Of a stretch of DNA of 64,000 bases, positions 30,637 to 38,901 are shown in pieces; position 1 is the first letter of the stretch; each line of letters starts with the position of its first letter. Source of the stretch: Actinorugispora endophytica (lineage in GTDB: Bacteria; Actinomycetota; Actinomycetes; Streptosporangiales; Streptosporangiaceae); assembly GCF_004363075.1 (NCBI RefSeq), contig NZ_SNYN01000001.1, positions 623,592 through 687,591 of the forward strand, read 5' to 3'. The notes beneath the pieces were generated by a model. That model had not been told where the DNA came from. It did no database searches and saw only the letters and a program-made list of their open reading frames with translations. The position numbers were made by a program, and so were the translations under genes.

Positions 30637-32181
30637 TCAGTGGTCGTCGGCGCGGATCAGGTCGGCGGCGCGCTCACCGACCGCCAGGACGGTGACCATC
30701 GGGTTGGGCGTGGGCAGGGTCGGGAACACCGAGGCGTCGGCGACGCGCAGTCCCGACAGGCCGCGGACCCTCAGCGCGGGGTCGACGACCGCCATGGGGT
30801 CGTCGGCGGCGCCCATCCTGCAGGTCCCCGCCGGGTGGTAGACGGTGTGCGCGGCGCGGCGGCCGTACTCGCTCAGCGCCTCGTCACCGGTGACGTCCGG
30901 GCCGGGCGCGACCTCGCGTTTGAGCCAGGACCGGAACGGCTCGGTCCGGGCGATCTCGCGTGCGATCTTGAGGCCGTCCACGATCGTGGTGGCGTCGTGG
31001 TCGTCGGGATCGGTGAAGTATCGGAAGTCCAGCGCCGGCTTGACCGACGGGTCCGCGCTGGTCAGCCAGAGCTTGCCGCGGGAACGGGAGCGGGGGACGT
31101 TCGGGGTCATGCAGATCGCGTGCCGGGGCCGGTCGTAGCCCAGGCGCTCGATGTTGTCGGCGAAGGGGATCTGGTAGATGTGGAACATCAGGTCGGGGCG
31201 CGGATCGCTCGCGTCGCGCCGGACGAACAGCGCCGCGTCGGAGTCCATCACCGTGGTGTGCGGCAGCTCGTCGGTCTCCCACATGATGATCGACTCCGGG
31301 TGGTCGAGCAGGTTCTCGCCGACCCCCGGAAGGTCGTGGCGCACGGGGATTCCGACCTCCGCCAGGTCCGCCGCCGGCCCCACCCCGGACAGCAGGAGCA
31401 GGCGGGGGGTGTCGACGGCCCCCGCGCACAGGACCACCTCGCGCCGGGCGCGGACCGCGGCGTACCCGCCGGACGGCTTCCTGACCCGGACCCCGGTGGC
31501 GCGGTCGCCGTCGAACAGGACCTTCTCGGCCCAGGTCTCCAACATCAGGACGAGGTTGGTGCGGCGGCCCATGATCGGGTGCAGGTAGGCGACCGAGGCC
31601 GAGGACCGGTACCCGGTGTAGGGGTCGTAGGCGATGGACAGGAAGCCGACGCCGTCGCGGAAGCCGTCGCCGTGCGAGAGGGACGCGTTGAAGTCCTCGA
31701 CGACCGGCACCCCGGTGGCCTCGGCCGAGGCGGTGATCCAGTCCTTGACGATGTCGTTGCGGTCCTTGCGGGCCACCGGGACGATGTTGCACTTGATCCG
31801 GTCCGCGTACGCCTGGACGGTGGCGTTGTCCCAGCCGGTGGCGCCCGCGGCCACCCATTCGTCGAGGTCGCGCGGGAACGGCCGGAAGCTGATCAGCGTG
31901 TTGTGCGAGGAGCAGCCGCCCAGGACGCGGGCGCGCGAGTGCCGGATGTGCGAGTTGCCGCGCGGCTGCTCCACGGTCGGGTAGTCGTAGTCGAGGTCGC
32001 CGCCGAGCAGGCCGAGCCAGTCGCGCAGCTTCAGGACCCGTTCCAGGCCCATGTCGGAGGGACCGCCCTCGATGACGCACACGGTCGTGCCGGGGTCCTC
32101 CGTGAGGCGGTCGGCGATCACCGAGCCCGCTGTTCCCCCGCCGACGATGACGTAGTCGAACACGGATTCGGGTTCGGACAC
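30637..32181 (-). CDS. betA: GMC oxidoreductase, probable choline dehydrogenase
   Basis: A 514-aa FAD enzyme of the GMC family. FAD binding is VIVGGGTAGSVIADRL near the N-terminus, and the GMC motifs include RVLGGCSSHN, LCAGAVDTPRLLLLSG and HPAGTCRMG with the catalytic histidine. The GTG start (32181) has AAGGAG 6 bases upstream. By position between an ALDH and a betaine importer it most likely oxidises choline to betaine aldehyde, but GMC enzymes vary and the substrate is inferred from context. It lies 63 bp upstream of the importer operon. Confidence 0.82.
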   Translation of the reverse strand: MSEPESVFDYVIVGGGTAGSVIADRLTEDPGTTVCVIEGGPSDMGLERVLKLRDWLGLLGGDLDYDYPTVEQPRGNSHIRHSRARVLGGCSSHNTLISFRPFPRDLDEWVAAGATGWDNATVQAYADRIKCNIVPVARKDRNDIVKDWITASAEATGVPVVEDFNASLSHGDGFRDGVGFLSIAYDPYTGYRSSASVAYLHPIMGRRTNLVLMLETWAEKVLFDGDRATGVRVRKPSGGYAAVRARREVVLCAGAVDTPRLLLLSGVGPAADLAEVGIPVRHDLPGVGENLLDHPESIIMWETDELPHTTVMDSDAALFVRRDASDPRPDLMFHIYQIPFADNIERLGYDRPRHAICMTPNVPRSRSRGKLWLTSADPSVKPALDFRYFTDPDDHDATTIVDGLKIAREIARTEPFRSWLKREVAPGPDVTGDEALSEYGRRAAHTVYHPAGTCRMGAADDPMAVVDPALRVRGLSGLRVADASVFPTLPTPNPMVTVLAVGERAADLIRADDH

Positions 32182-32263
32182 TGAGGTCTCCTTCTTCGGC
32201 TCTCGTGGTGCCGCGGCCGGACGCGCGGCGCGGCGGCGGCCGTGAACCGGCCGCCGCCGGGCC

Positions 32264-33790
32264 TCATCCGAACCAACGCTGCGGTTTCGGGTCGAGGTTG
32301 CGGTAGATGTGCTTGGCCTCCCGGTACTCGTCGAGTCCGGCCGGGCCCAGTTCGCGGCCGACGCCGGAGCGCCCGAACCCGCCCCATTCGGCACCCGGGA
32401 AGTAGGGGCCGAAGTCGTTGATCCACACCGTTCCGTGCCGCAGCGCGGCCGCGACGCGCTCGCCGCGGGCGGCGTCCGCGGTCCACACGCCGCCGGACAG
32501 CCCGTAGTCGGTGTCGTTTCCCAGTGCGACGGCCTCGGCCTCGGTGCGGAACCTCTCGACGGTGACGACCGGCCCGAAGACCTCCCGTTGGACGATGTCC
32601 ATCGCGCGGTGGCAGTCCACGAACACGGTCGGCCGGTAGAAGTAGCCCCTGGACAGTTCCGGGTCGTCGGGGCGCCTGCCCCCGGCGATGATCCGGGCCC
32701 CCTCCTCTGTCCCGCGGGCCACGGCGGCCTCGACCTTGGCCCGGTGCTCCGCGGAGACCAGCGGACCGCAGCGCACGCCCTCGCCCTGCGGGTGGCCGAT
32801 GACGATCGCGTCGGCGCGCCGGGCGAGTTCGGCGGTGAACGCGTCGTGGACGTCCTCGTGCACGATGAGCCGGGCGCCCGCCGAGCAGACCTGGCCGGAG
32901 TGGAAGAAGGCGGCGCTGAGCGCGTAGTCCACGGCGGTGTCGAGGTCGACGTCGTCGAAGACGATGTTGGGGTTCTTGCCTCCCAGTTCCAGCGCGACCT
33001 TCTTGACCGTGGGCGCGGCCGCGGCCATGATCCGCGTTCCGGTGTCCAGGCCCCCGGTGAAGGAGACCAGGTCCACGCCGGGGTCCTCGGTCAGCGCGGA
33101 GCCCACGGTCGCGCCCGACCCGAGCACCAGGTTGACCACTCCGGCCGGGATGCCCGCCTCCTCGACGAGCTCCACCAGTTTGAGGGTGGTGACCGGGGTG
33201 ACCTCGCTGGGTTTGACGACCATGGTGTCGCCCGCGGCGATGGCCGGGGCCACCTTCCAGGAGAGCTGGAGCAGCGGGTAGTTCCAGGGCGTGATCATCG
33301 CGCACACCCCGACGGGCTCGTAGACGACGCGGCTGAACACCCCTTCGGGCGCGGAGACGATCCGCCCGGCGTCCTTGTCGGCCAGTCCCGCGTAGTAGCG
33401 GAACACCGCGACGACGTCGTCGACGTCGATCCCGCCCTCTTCCAGGGTCTTCCCGGTGTCCAGCGACTCCATCAGCGCGATCTCGGCCCGGTCGCGCGCC
33501 AGCAGGTCCGCGACGCGGTGCAGGACCGCGCCGCGCTCGTCCGCGGGGACGGCGCGCCACGGCCCCCCGTCGAAGGCGGCGCGCGCGGCGGCGACGGCCG
33601 CGGCGGCGTCCGCCGCGGTGGCCTCGCTCACCACGGTCAGCACGCTGGCGTCGTACGGGTTCACGATCTCGCGCACGCCGCCGTCGGCGGCGGGACGCCA
33701 GGAACCGCCGATGTACAGTCCCGCGGCCGTGCTGGAGCCCGGCGCGGACAGGTAGGGCTTGTCCGGCAGTGCTACGTAGGGTTGCGTCAC
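32264..33790 (-). CDS. betB: Aldehyde dehydrogenase, probable betaine aldehyde dehydrogenase
   Basis: A 508-aa NAD(P)-dependent aldehyde dehydrogenase. Motifs: cofactor site ITPWNYPLLQ, VSFTGGLDTG, catalytic Glu in ALELGGKNPN (general base), catalytic Cys in FFHSGQVCSAGARL, and the C-terminal GGFGRSGVGRELG. The GTG at 33790 is assumed as start; no strong ribosome site is visible, and the frame remains open to 33928. With the adjacent GMC enzyme it would convert choline to glycine betaine, an osmoprotectant. It heads the five-gene minus-strand block. No BetI-type repressor gene is adjacent. Confidence 0.85.
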   Translation of the reverse strand: MTQPYVALPDKPYLSAPGSSTAAGLYIGGSWRPAADGGVREIVNPYDASVLTVVSEATAADAAAAVAAARAAFDGGPWRAVPADERGAVLHRVADLLARDRAEIALMESLDTGKTLEEGGIDVDDVVAVFRYYAGLADKDAGRIVSAPEGVFSRVVYEPVGVCAMITPWNYPLLQLSWKVAPAIAAGDTMVVKPSEVTPVTTLKLVELVEEAGIPAGVVNLVLGSGATVGSALTEDPGVDLVSFTGGLDTGTRIMAAAAPTVKKVALELGGKNPNIVFDDVDLDTAVDYALSAAFFHSGQVCSAGARLIVHEDVHDAFTAELARRADAIVIGHPQGEGVRCGPLVSAEHRAKVEAAVARGTEEGARIIAGGRRPDDPELSRGYFYRPTVFVDCHRAMDIVQREVFGPVVTVERFRTEAEAVALGNDTDYGLSGGVWTADAARGERVAAALRHGTVWINDFGPYFPGAEWGGFGRSGVGRELGPAGLDEYREAKHIYRNLDPKPQRWFG

Positions 33791-33804
33791 GGAGGCGGTC
33801 TGCC

Positions 33805-33868
33805 CCCGAACAAAGGGAGCAAACAGTCGCTTTGCGTTCTTTACCGTTCCGAAGGCCCGAACAGGGAG
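33805..33868 (-). promoter_or_regulatory. Direct repeats upstream of betB
   Basis: CCCGAACAAAGGGAG (33805-33819) and CCCGAACAGGGAG (33856-33868) are repeated upstream of the aldehyde dehydrogenase start, in an AT-richer stretch (33,835-33,890) likely to hold the promoter. Their placement suits a regulator of the betaine genes, perhaps responding to choline or osmolarity; no consensus is matched. Confidence 0.35.
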
Positions 33869-34017
33869 TAAAAATACCTGCGAGAACACGGTGGGTCGAC
33901 GCTCCGGCGGAACGCGGACCCGCCTCATCCCCGAAGTCGATCACTCTTCGTGTCCATGATCCGGGTTTCGGGCGTATCGGGGCACCGGCTGGGCGGCCCC
34001 CGCGCTCGTGACGTACC

Positions 34018-34036
34018 TTAGGTAAGGCTGCCCGTA
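34018..34036 (+). promoter_or_regulatory. IdeR/DtxR-like half-conserved iron box
   Basis: TTAGGTAAGGCTGCCCGTA matches about 14 of 19 positions of the actinobacterial IdeR box (TTAGGTTAGGCTMACCTAA); the left half is nearly perfect and the right half weak. It is 48 bp before the class II aldolase start, where an operator would sit. Confidence 0.35.
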
Positions 34037-34083
34037 CCGAAGCGGCCGGAGAAACCCTCGCGCCGTCTGCCCTTCGAGGAACC

Positions 34084-34728
34084 ATGCTGCTGGAGCAAGA
34101 ACGCCGACACGTCTGCCTGACCGCGCGGCGGCTCGTCGAGACCGGCCTCGCCTTCGGCGAGGGCGGCACGGTCAGTGTCCGATCGGGCGATCTCGTCGTG
34201 GTCACCCCGGCCGGGACCGCGCTGGACCGGGTTGAGCCGGGCGACTGCCCGGTGCTGTCCCTCGACGGCGGCCTGCTGGAGGGCCGCCGCGAACCGGCGG
34301 CGGAGACCACCCTTCACATGGGGGTGTACCGGAGCACCCGCGCGGGAGCCGTCGTGCACGCGCACTCGCGCTCCGCCGCGGCGGTCTCGGCGGTCCTGGC
34401 GGAACTGCCGCCCGTGCACCACCGGGCGGCCCGTCTCGGCGGCGCGGTCCCGGTGACGCCGTACACCGCCTACGGGACCGCCGAACTCGCCGACCACGCG
34501 GCCAAGGCCCTCAAGGGAAGGCGGGCCGCGCTCCTGGCCAACCACGGAGGCGTGGCGACCGGCTCTGACCTGGACGAGGCCTTCGAGCACGTCCGGCTGC
34601 TGGAGTGGCTGTGCTCCGTCTACCTGGACGCCGCCCGCCTGGGCCCTCCCCGGGTGCTGTCCGAGGACGAGCTCGCCGAGGTCCGCCACCGCGACACCTA
34701 CGCCTGGGGCGGACCCGACCTCTACTGA
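34084..34728 (+). CDS. Class II aldolase / adducin-domain protein
   Basis: A 214-aa zinc aldolase fold of the fuculose-phosphate aldolase type. The metal ligands are visible as histidines in VVHAHSRSA and a further His in CSVYLDAARLG-preceding helix region FEHVRLLEWL; the active acid is probably the Glu in REPAAETTLHMGVYR. Members cleave sugar phosphates such as L-fuculose-1-P or L-ribulose-5-P. It starts with ATG after GAGGAACC. The last 7 bases overlap the convergent membrane-protein gene. No sugar kinase or isomerase is adjacent, so the substrate is unknown. Confidence 0.82.
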   Translation: MLLEQERRHVCLTARRLVETGLAFGEGGTVSVRSGDLVVVTPAGTALDRVEPGDCPVLSLDGGLLEGRREPAAETTLHMGVYRSTRAGAVVHAHSRSAAAVSAVLAELPPVHHRAARLGGAVPVTPYTAYGTAELADHAAKALKGRRAALLANHGGVATGSDLDEAFEHVRLLEWLCSVYLDAARLGPPRVLSEDELAEVRHRDTYAWGGPDLY

Positions 34729-35255
34729 GCCTCGTCGTCGGGGACCTCGTCCGGGAGGGTCCAGGCCAGGTAGGCGGCGGGGAAGCTGGTGTGCGTCATC
34801 ACCGCCAGCCACGCGGACGCCGCCACGACGCCCGCCTCGACCGGCGCCGCCCGCGCCGTCCACAGCACGGTCGCGGCCAGGAACAGCGCGAACAGCAGGC
34901 CGGCGGTCACGTGGTGCCCCATCCGACGGGCCCGTTCCTGGTCGGCGCGCTGCCGCTCGTCCAGGGTGGGCAGCCCCGCCACCCAGCGCGCGGCGATGTT
35001 GAGCTGTGTCCCCAGCAGCACGCCCGCGGCCATGAGGACCAGGAACACCGGCATGATGACGACGGCGGGAAGGCGGGGGACCAGGTACATCCCGACCGCC
35101 GCCGCCGAGCACACGAGGGCCTGGGCCAGGACGAGGGCCCGGCGACGGTTGCGGGAGGACCAGCGGCGGCGCGCCGGGCCGTGCTCCACCATCCGGACGA
35201 GGACCTCCCCGTGGGACGCGGTCCTCGGGGCACCGGTGTCGTCGTGGTCGGTCAT
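34722..35255 (-). CDS. Membrane protein paired with XRE regulator
   Basis: A 177-aa protein with a basic N-terminal 40 residues and four hydrophobic segments (ALVLAQALVCSAAAVGMYL; VIMPVFLVLMAAGVLLGTQ; HHVTAGLLFALFLAATVLW; EAGVVAASAWLAVMTHTSF). Between the second and third is a hydrophilic loop, LDERQRADQERARRMG, a pattern seen in the DUF2178-like partners of small XRE regulators. Its ATG overlaps the regulator stop as ATGA. It may sense membrane conditions for, or be regulated by, the XRE protein. Function unknown. Confidence 0.75.
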   Translation of the reverse strand: MTDHDDTGAPRTASHGEVLVRMVEHGPARRRWSSRNRRRALVLAQALVCSAAAVGMYLVPRLPAVVIMPVFLVLMAAGVLLGTQLNIAARWVAGLPTLDERQRADQERARRMGHHVTAGLLFALFLAATVLWTARAAPVEAGVVAASAWLAVMTHTSFPAAYLAWTLPDEVPDDEAQ

Positions 35256-35494
35256 CAGGCTTTCTCCTCACTGCCGATGCGGGGAAACGGGGTGGTCGAG
35301 AAGACGATCTCGACGGGGACCTCGAAGTACGAGGCGATCCGCAGCGCCAGGTGCAGGCTCGGGCTGTACTCCCCGCGCTCCAGGTAACCCACCGTCTGGT
35401 AGTGCACCCCCAGCGCCTCGGCCAGCTGCCGGCGGGACACGCCCCGTTCCGCGCGCAGCACGGCGATGCGGTTGTAGACGTTCTCACCGCTCAC
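35255..35494 (-). CDS. XRE-family regulator (79 aa)
   Basis: A minimal Cro/C1 helix-turn-helix protein (RIAVLRAERGVSRRQLAEAL, GVHYQTVGYLERGEYSPSLH), similar to Bacillus YozG-type proteins. The GTG at 35494 is chosen because GGCGGAGG lies 7 bases upstream; ATG 35512 is an alternative. It sits 26 bp after the ABC-2 permease gene and overlaps the membrane-protein gene, so all four form one operon (ATPase, permease, regulator, membrane protein). It probably autoregulates the operon. Confidence 0.88.
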   Translation of the reverse strand: MSGENVYNRIAVLRAERGVSRRQLAEALGVHYQTVGYLERGEYSPSLHLALRIASYFEVPVEIVFSTTPFPRIGSEEKA

Positions 35495-35520
35495 GGTCTT
35501 GCCTCCGCCCATCCGGTTAC

Positions 35521-36387
35521 TCAACCCACCCTCTGCAGGGCCTTTCGCCTGCGCTCCTCAAGGCTCGTGCCGGACTCGCGGCGGGCCATCCGGCGCAGCA
35601 CGAAGGGGGCGACGAGCAGACCGAGCGCCGCCCACGCTCCCAGCGCGCCCGCGGTCTCCAGGTGCCGCCACGACCCGCCGACCTCTTCGACCAGCGCGGC
35701 GTCGGGCAGCATCGACGAGCGCAGCCCCAGCCCCAGCCAGTAGACCGGGAACGCCTGGGCGACCCAGGAGACCCACCCGGGCAGCATGGAGATCGGAAAG
35801 AAGATACCCGAGACGATGATCAGGGCCATGAGCACGAGTACCAGAACGCCCACCACGGCCCTGGGGTTGGGGAACAGCGATCCCGCGATCGCGCCGAGCG
35901 GCAGGGTCGCCAGGAGGCCGAGGCCGACCACCCACAGCAGCGTCAGCCCTCCGGCGGGGGTGAACTCCAGCCCGTCGATCAGCAGCACCGAGGGGACCAG
36001 GAGCACCAGCATGCTCATCAGGCTCATCAGCGAGACGCTGACCACCTTGCCGACCAGGTAGCCGTGCGTCCCCTTGGGGGTGGCCTTGGCCCGCAGCAGG
36101 GTGCCGTCCTCCCGGTCGGTGGCCAGCAGCTGGGCCGTGGACAGGACCCCTCCGAACACCAGCAGCACGGCCAGCGTCCCGGGCATCGACAGCGTCGCCT
36201 GCGACACGCCCGTCCCGGCCAGTGCCGTGTTCTCCATGTCGTTGCCGCTCATGAAGAGCAGGACGGCCAGGAAGACCATGCTGTTGAGAAGGTAGGAGCC
36301 CAGGTCGGCCTTGCTCGTCAGGGTGTGCCGGAACTCGGTCCAGCCCCGGGCCAGCCCCAGCCGCACGGCGAAGAGCGTCGTGTTCAC
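35521..36387 (-). CDS. ABC-2 type transporter permease
   Basis: A 288-aa membrane protein with six hydrophobic helices and the ABC-2 pattern (FGGVLSTAQLLATDREDGTL, LIIVSGIFFPISMLP). The GTG at 36387 follows GGGGAGGAG and overlaps the ATPase stop (GTGA), so the longer open frame upstream is discarded. With the neighbouring ATPase it forms an exporter of the drug/lipid/antimicrobial peptide class. The N-terminal region before the first helix includes SKADLGSYLLN, common in DrrB-type permeases. Confidence 0.9.
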   Translation of the reverse strand: MNTTLFAVRLGLARGWTEFRHTLTSKADLGSYLLNSMVFLAVLLFMSGNDMENTALAGTGVSQATLSMPGTLAVLLVFGGVLSTAQLLATDREDGTLLRAKATPKGTHGYLVGKVVSVSLMSLMSMLVLLVPSVLLIDGLEFTPAGGLTLLWVVGLGLLATLPLGAIAGSLFPNPRAVVGVLVLVLMALIIVSGIFFPISMLPGWVSWVAQAFPVYWLGLGLRSSMLPDAALVEEVGGSWRHLETAGALGAWAALGLLVAPFVLRRMARRESGTSLEERRRKALQRVG

Positions 36388-37364
36388 CGGTTCTCCTCCC
36401 CGAACCCGGGCTCGCCGCCCGCGGCGCCGGTCTCGTGCCGGTGCACCATGGCCATGTAGACGTCCTCCAGCGTCGCCCTGCGGACCTCCAGGTCGGCGAT
36501 CTCGTCGCCGTACTGGGCGAACAGCTCCCGGACGAAGCCGGTGCCGTCGGCCGCCGAGTGCACGAACCGCTCCCCGCCGCGGGTCCAGCGGACCTCGGTG
36601 TCGCGGCTCACCCGGCGGGCCAGCTGGTCCGCGCTGCCGTCGGCGACGATCCGGCCCTGGGCCAGGATCAGGATGCGGTCGGCGAGCTTCTCCGCCTCGT
36701 CCAGGTCGTGCGTGGTGAGCAGGATCGTGGTGTCCTCCAGGTCGGACAGCCGGTGCACCAGGTCGTGGAAGTCCCGTCGGGCCTCGGGGTCGAACCCGGC
36801 GGTCGGCTCGTCCAGGAAGAGCAGCTCCGGACGGCCGACGATGCCGATCGCCACGTCGAGGCGGCGGCGCTGGCCGCCCGAGAGCGTCTGGACCCGCTTG
36901 CCGGCGTGCTCGGCCAGCCCCACGACGTCCATCAGCTCGGCGGTGTCGCGCGGCCGCTCCACCGCCCCGGTGGAGTAGGGCCGGTAGTACCGGCCGAAGT
37001 GGTCCAGCAGCTCGCCGACCCGCCACTTCCCGTGGTCCCGCCAGGACTGGAGCACCACGCCCAGCCCGGCCCGCCACCGCTCGTCCCCGTGCGCGGGGTC
37101 CACGCCCAGCACGCTCACCGCACCGGCGGAGCGCATGCGGAAGCCTTCAAGAATCTCGATCGTGGTGGTTTTTCCCGCGCCGTTCGGGCCGAGCAGGGCG
37201 AGCACCTCGCCGCGCCGCGCCGCGAAGTCCACCCCCTTGAGCACGTCCACCGAGCCGTAGCGCATCCGCAGGTCACGGACCTCGATGACGGCGTCCGCCG
37301 ACGGCGGCCGCGACGACGACGGCCGGACGCCGGTGTCGGCCTCGAACCGCTGTTCCACTGCCAC
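36384..37364 (-). CDS. ABC exporter ATPase
   Basis: A 326-aa ATPase of the DrrA/CcmA type. Walker A GPNGAGKTTTIEIL (residues 54-67), signature QTLSGGQRRRLDVAIGI, Walker B LLFLDEPTAGFDPEARRD, and the switch His in LLTTHDLDEA. The C-terminal extension (about 240-326) is typical of drug exporters that act as dimers with ABC-2 permeases. It is first in the four-gene operon ending with the XRE/membrane-protein pair. A repeated AT-rich operator-like region lies just upstream, shared with the divergent VOC gene. Confidence 0.92.
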   Translation of the reverse strand: MAVEQRFEADTGVRPSSSRPPSADAVIEVRDLRMRYGSVDVLKGVDFAARRGEVLALLGPNGAGKTTTIEILEGFRMRSAGAVSVLGVDPAHGDERWRAGLGVVLQSWRDHGKWRVGELLDHFGRYYRPYSTGAVERPRDTAELMDVVGLAEHAGKRVQTLSGGQRRRLDVAIGIVGRPELLFLDEPTAGFDPEARRDFHDLVHRLSDLEDTTILLTTHDLDEAEKLADRILILAQGRIVADGSADQLARRVSRDTEVRWTRGGERFVHSAADGTGFVRELFAQYGDEIADLEVRRATLEDVYMAMVHRHETGAAGGEPGFGEENR

Positions 37365-37384
37365 GTTCCTTCCTCCTTATCGCT

Positions 37385-37440
37385 CGACTACGCTCATTGA
37401 TAGCATGAGTACTACATTTCGCCAAGCCACTACTACATAC
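37385..37440. promoter_or_regulatory. Divergent operator/promoter region (ABC operon / VOC gene)
   Basis: In an AT-rich patch, CTCAT-TGATAGC-ATGAG forms an inverted repeat, and TACTACAT occurs twice (AGTACTACATTT and CTACTACATACC). It lies between the divergent exporter operon and the VOC gene, so the operon's XRE regulator is a candidate to bind here. Confidence 0.4.
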
Positions 37441-37560
37441 CCCCGTGGCGTCGACCGTCCGGAACCGGACAGCCGACGCCACCGGAGATCCTTGGAGAGC
37501 AGGTGCGGCGAAGGCACAATGGTCGGGAGGACCGGTCGGCCCCTGCGACGGAGGTACACC

Positions 37561-38001
37561 ATGCGGATGAGCTACGTTCGGCTCCTCGCCGACGACTACG
37601 AGGCGTGCTTCCGCTTCTACGCCGACGTCCTGAAGTTCCCGGTGCTGCGGGGTTCGGAGGAGACCCGCTACGCCGAGTTCGAGGTGGGGTCCGAGACCCT
37701 TCTCGCGCTGAACCAGCGCGAGGTGGTCGCCGAGGCGCTGGGCACCGACGCCGAGGACCCCCACCTGCCGAGGCAGGACCGGATCGCGGTGATCTTCGAG
37801 GTGGAGGACGTGGACGCCAAGGCCGCCGAACTCATCGAAGCGGGCGTCCCGATGGTCTCCCCCGCCAAGGAGTGGACCGCGTGGGGCATCCGCGCCGCCC
37901 ACTTCCGCGACCCTGACGGATACCTCCTGGAGATCAACCAGCAGGTGCCCGTCGGAGCGGCGCCCCCGATCAAGCGGTCACTGGCCGCCTACGACCACTG
38001 A
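37561..38001 (+). CDS. VOC-family (glyoxalase/bleomycin-resistance fold) protein
   Basis: A 146-aa single VOC module pair (YVRLLADDYEACFRFYADVL; AVIFEVEDVDAKAAELIEAG; FRDPDGYLLEINQ). Metal ligands could be His/Glu in the second half (AAHFRDPDGYLLEIN), but the first-half ligand is not clear. VOC proteins act as glyoxalases, dioxygenases or binders of antibiotics such as bleomycin. Its divergent arrangement with a drug-type exporter suggests a shared resistance or detoxification role. ATG 37561 follows GGAGG at good spacing; the longer frame upstream is not used. Confidence 0.85.
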   Translation: MRMSYVRLLADDYEACFRFYADVLKFPVLRGSEETRYAEFEVGSETLLALNQREVVAEALGTDAEDPHLPRQDRIAVIFEVEDVDAKAAELIEAGVPMVSPAKEWTAWGIRAAHFRDPDGYLLEINQQVPVGAAPPIKRSLAAYDH

Positions 38002-38031
38002 CGACCGGGGCACCCCACCCCCGTCAACGAT

Positions 38032-38397
38032 CTAACCGAGGAGTGCCCGGCCGCACGCCGCTCCGATCACGGCCGCGCCCAGGCCCGCGCCCAGTGACGC
38101 CAGGACGTTGGCGCAGGCCAGGAAGGTCTCACGGTTCTCCAGCAACCGGAACGTCTCGTACCCGAACGTGGAGTAGGTGGACAGCGCCCCGAGGAAGCCC
38201 GTTCCCGCCAGTGCCGTGGCCCAGGGCGGCAGCGCCAGCGCGCCCGCGAACCCCAGCAGCAGGCAGCTCGTGGCGTTGACGACGTGCGTCCCCCACGGGA
38301 ACACCGAGTCGTGCCGGGCCTGCACGAACCGGTCCACGAAGTAGCGCAGCGGCGCGCCGACGGCGGCTCCGAGCGCGACCATCAGCACGGTCACCGC
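38032..38397 (-). CDS. crcB: CrcB/Fluc fluoride channel subunit 2
   Basis: A 121-aa four-helix protein with the CrcB signatures GAPLRYFVDRFV and NATSCLLLGFAGAL, and FLGALSTYSTFGYE. Fluc channels are dual-topology dimers that export fluoride by passive flow. The GTG at 38397 overlaps the end of the other crcB gene by 7 bp, so the two are translated together and may form a heterodimer, as in Gram-positive pairs. No fluoride riboswitch was recognised upstream of the unit. Confidence 0.92.
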   Translation of the reverse strand, partial: AVTVLMVALGAAVGAPLRYFVDRFVQARHDSVFPWGTHVVNATSCLLLGFAGALALPPWATALAGTGFLGALSTYSTFGYETFRLLENRETFLACANVLASLGAGLGAAVIGAACGRALLG

Positions 38398-38894
38398 TCC
38401 TCCCCCGCTCCGGTCCGGGCCGCGGGCCGCGCGCGGAACACACGGGTGGTCGCCGCCAGGCCCAGCCACACCGCCAGGAGCCCGCCGACCAGGGTCCCCG
38501 CCAGGGAGACCAGCGCGGTGCCGGCGGCGCCGGCGTCCAGCATGCGCAGGGCGTCGACGAGGTGCGTGGAGAAGGTGGTGTAACCGCCCAGGACCCCGAC
38601 CCCGAGGAACGGGCGCAGCAGCCGGGAGTCGGGCCGGACATCGGTGACCAGGGCCATCAGGACCCCGATAAGGAGGCAGCCCGAGACGTTGACCAGCGCG
38701 GTCGACCAGGCGAACGCGCCCGGGGCGTGCGGGATCGCGACGCTCAGCCCGTGGCGGGCGACGGCCCCGATCGCACCGCCCGCGGAGATCGCGGCCGGCA
38801 CCGCCCAGGGGGCGTCGCGCGGTTCCCGGACCTGCCGGGGGAGGCGCGGGTCGACGTCGGAGTCGACGGGACGCGGTGGTCCTCCCTCGCTCAC
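38391..38894 (-). CDS. crcB: CrcB/Fluc fluoride channel subunit 1
   Basis: A 167-aa CrcB with an extra 35-residue hydrophilic N-terminus (SEGGPPRPVDSDVDPRLPR). Signatures: GGAIGAVARHGLSVAIP, NVSGCLLIGVLM, GVLGGYTTFSTHLVD. The GTG at 38894 is 8 bp after the stop of the alpha/beta hydrolase gene, so the pair belongs to that transcript. Overlap with the second subunit indicates co-translation. The extra N-terminus is not seen in most relatives. Confidence 0.92.
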   Translation of the reverse strand: MSEGGPPRPVDSDVDPRLPRQVREPRDAPWAVPAAISAGGAIGAVARHGLSVAIPHAPGAFAWSTALVNVSGCLLIGVLMALVTDVRPDSRLLRPFLGVGVLGGYTTFSTHLVDALRMLDAGAAGTALVSLAGTLVGGLLAVWLGLAATTRVFRARPAARTGAGEER

Positions 38895-38901
38895 GGGCGT
38901 G

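Noticed and set aside
27502..32184. 1560-aa open frame opposite the betaine block
   Set aside because: Pure antisense frame to well-supported genes; His/Arg/Gly-rich composition is a GC artefact.
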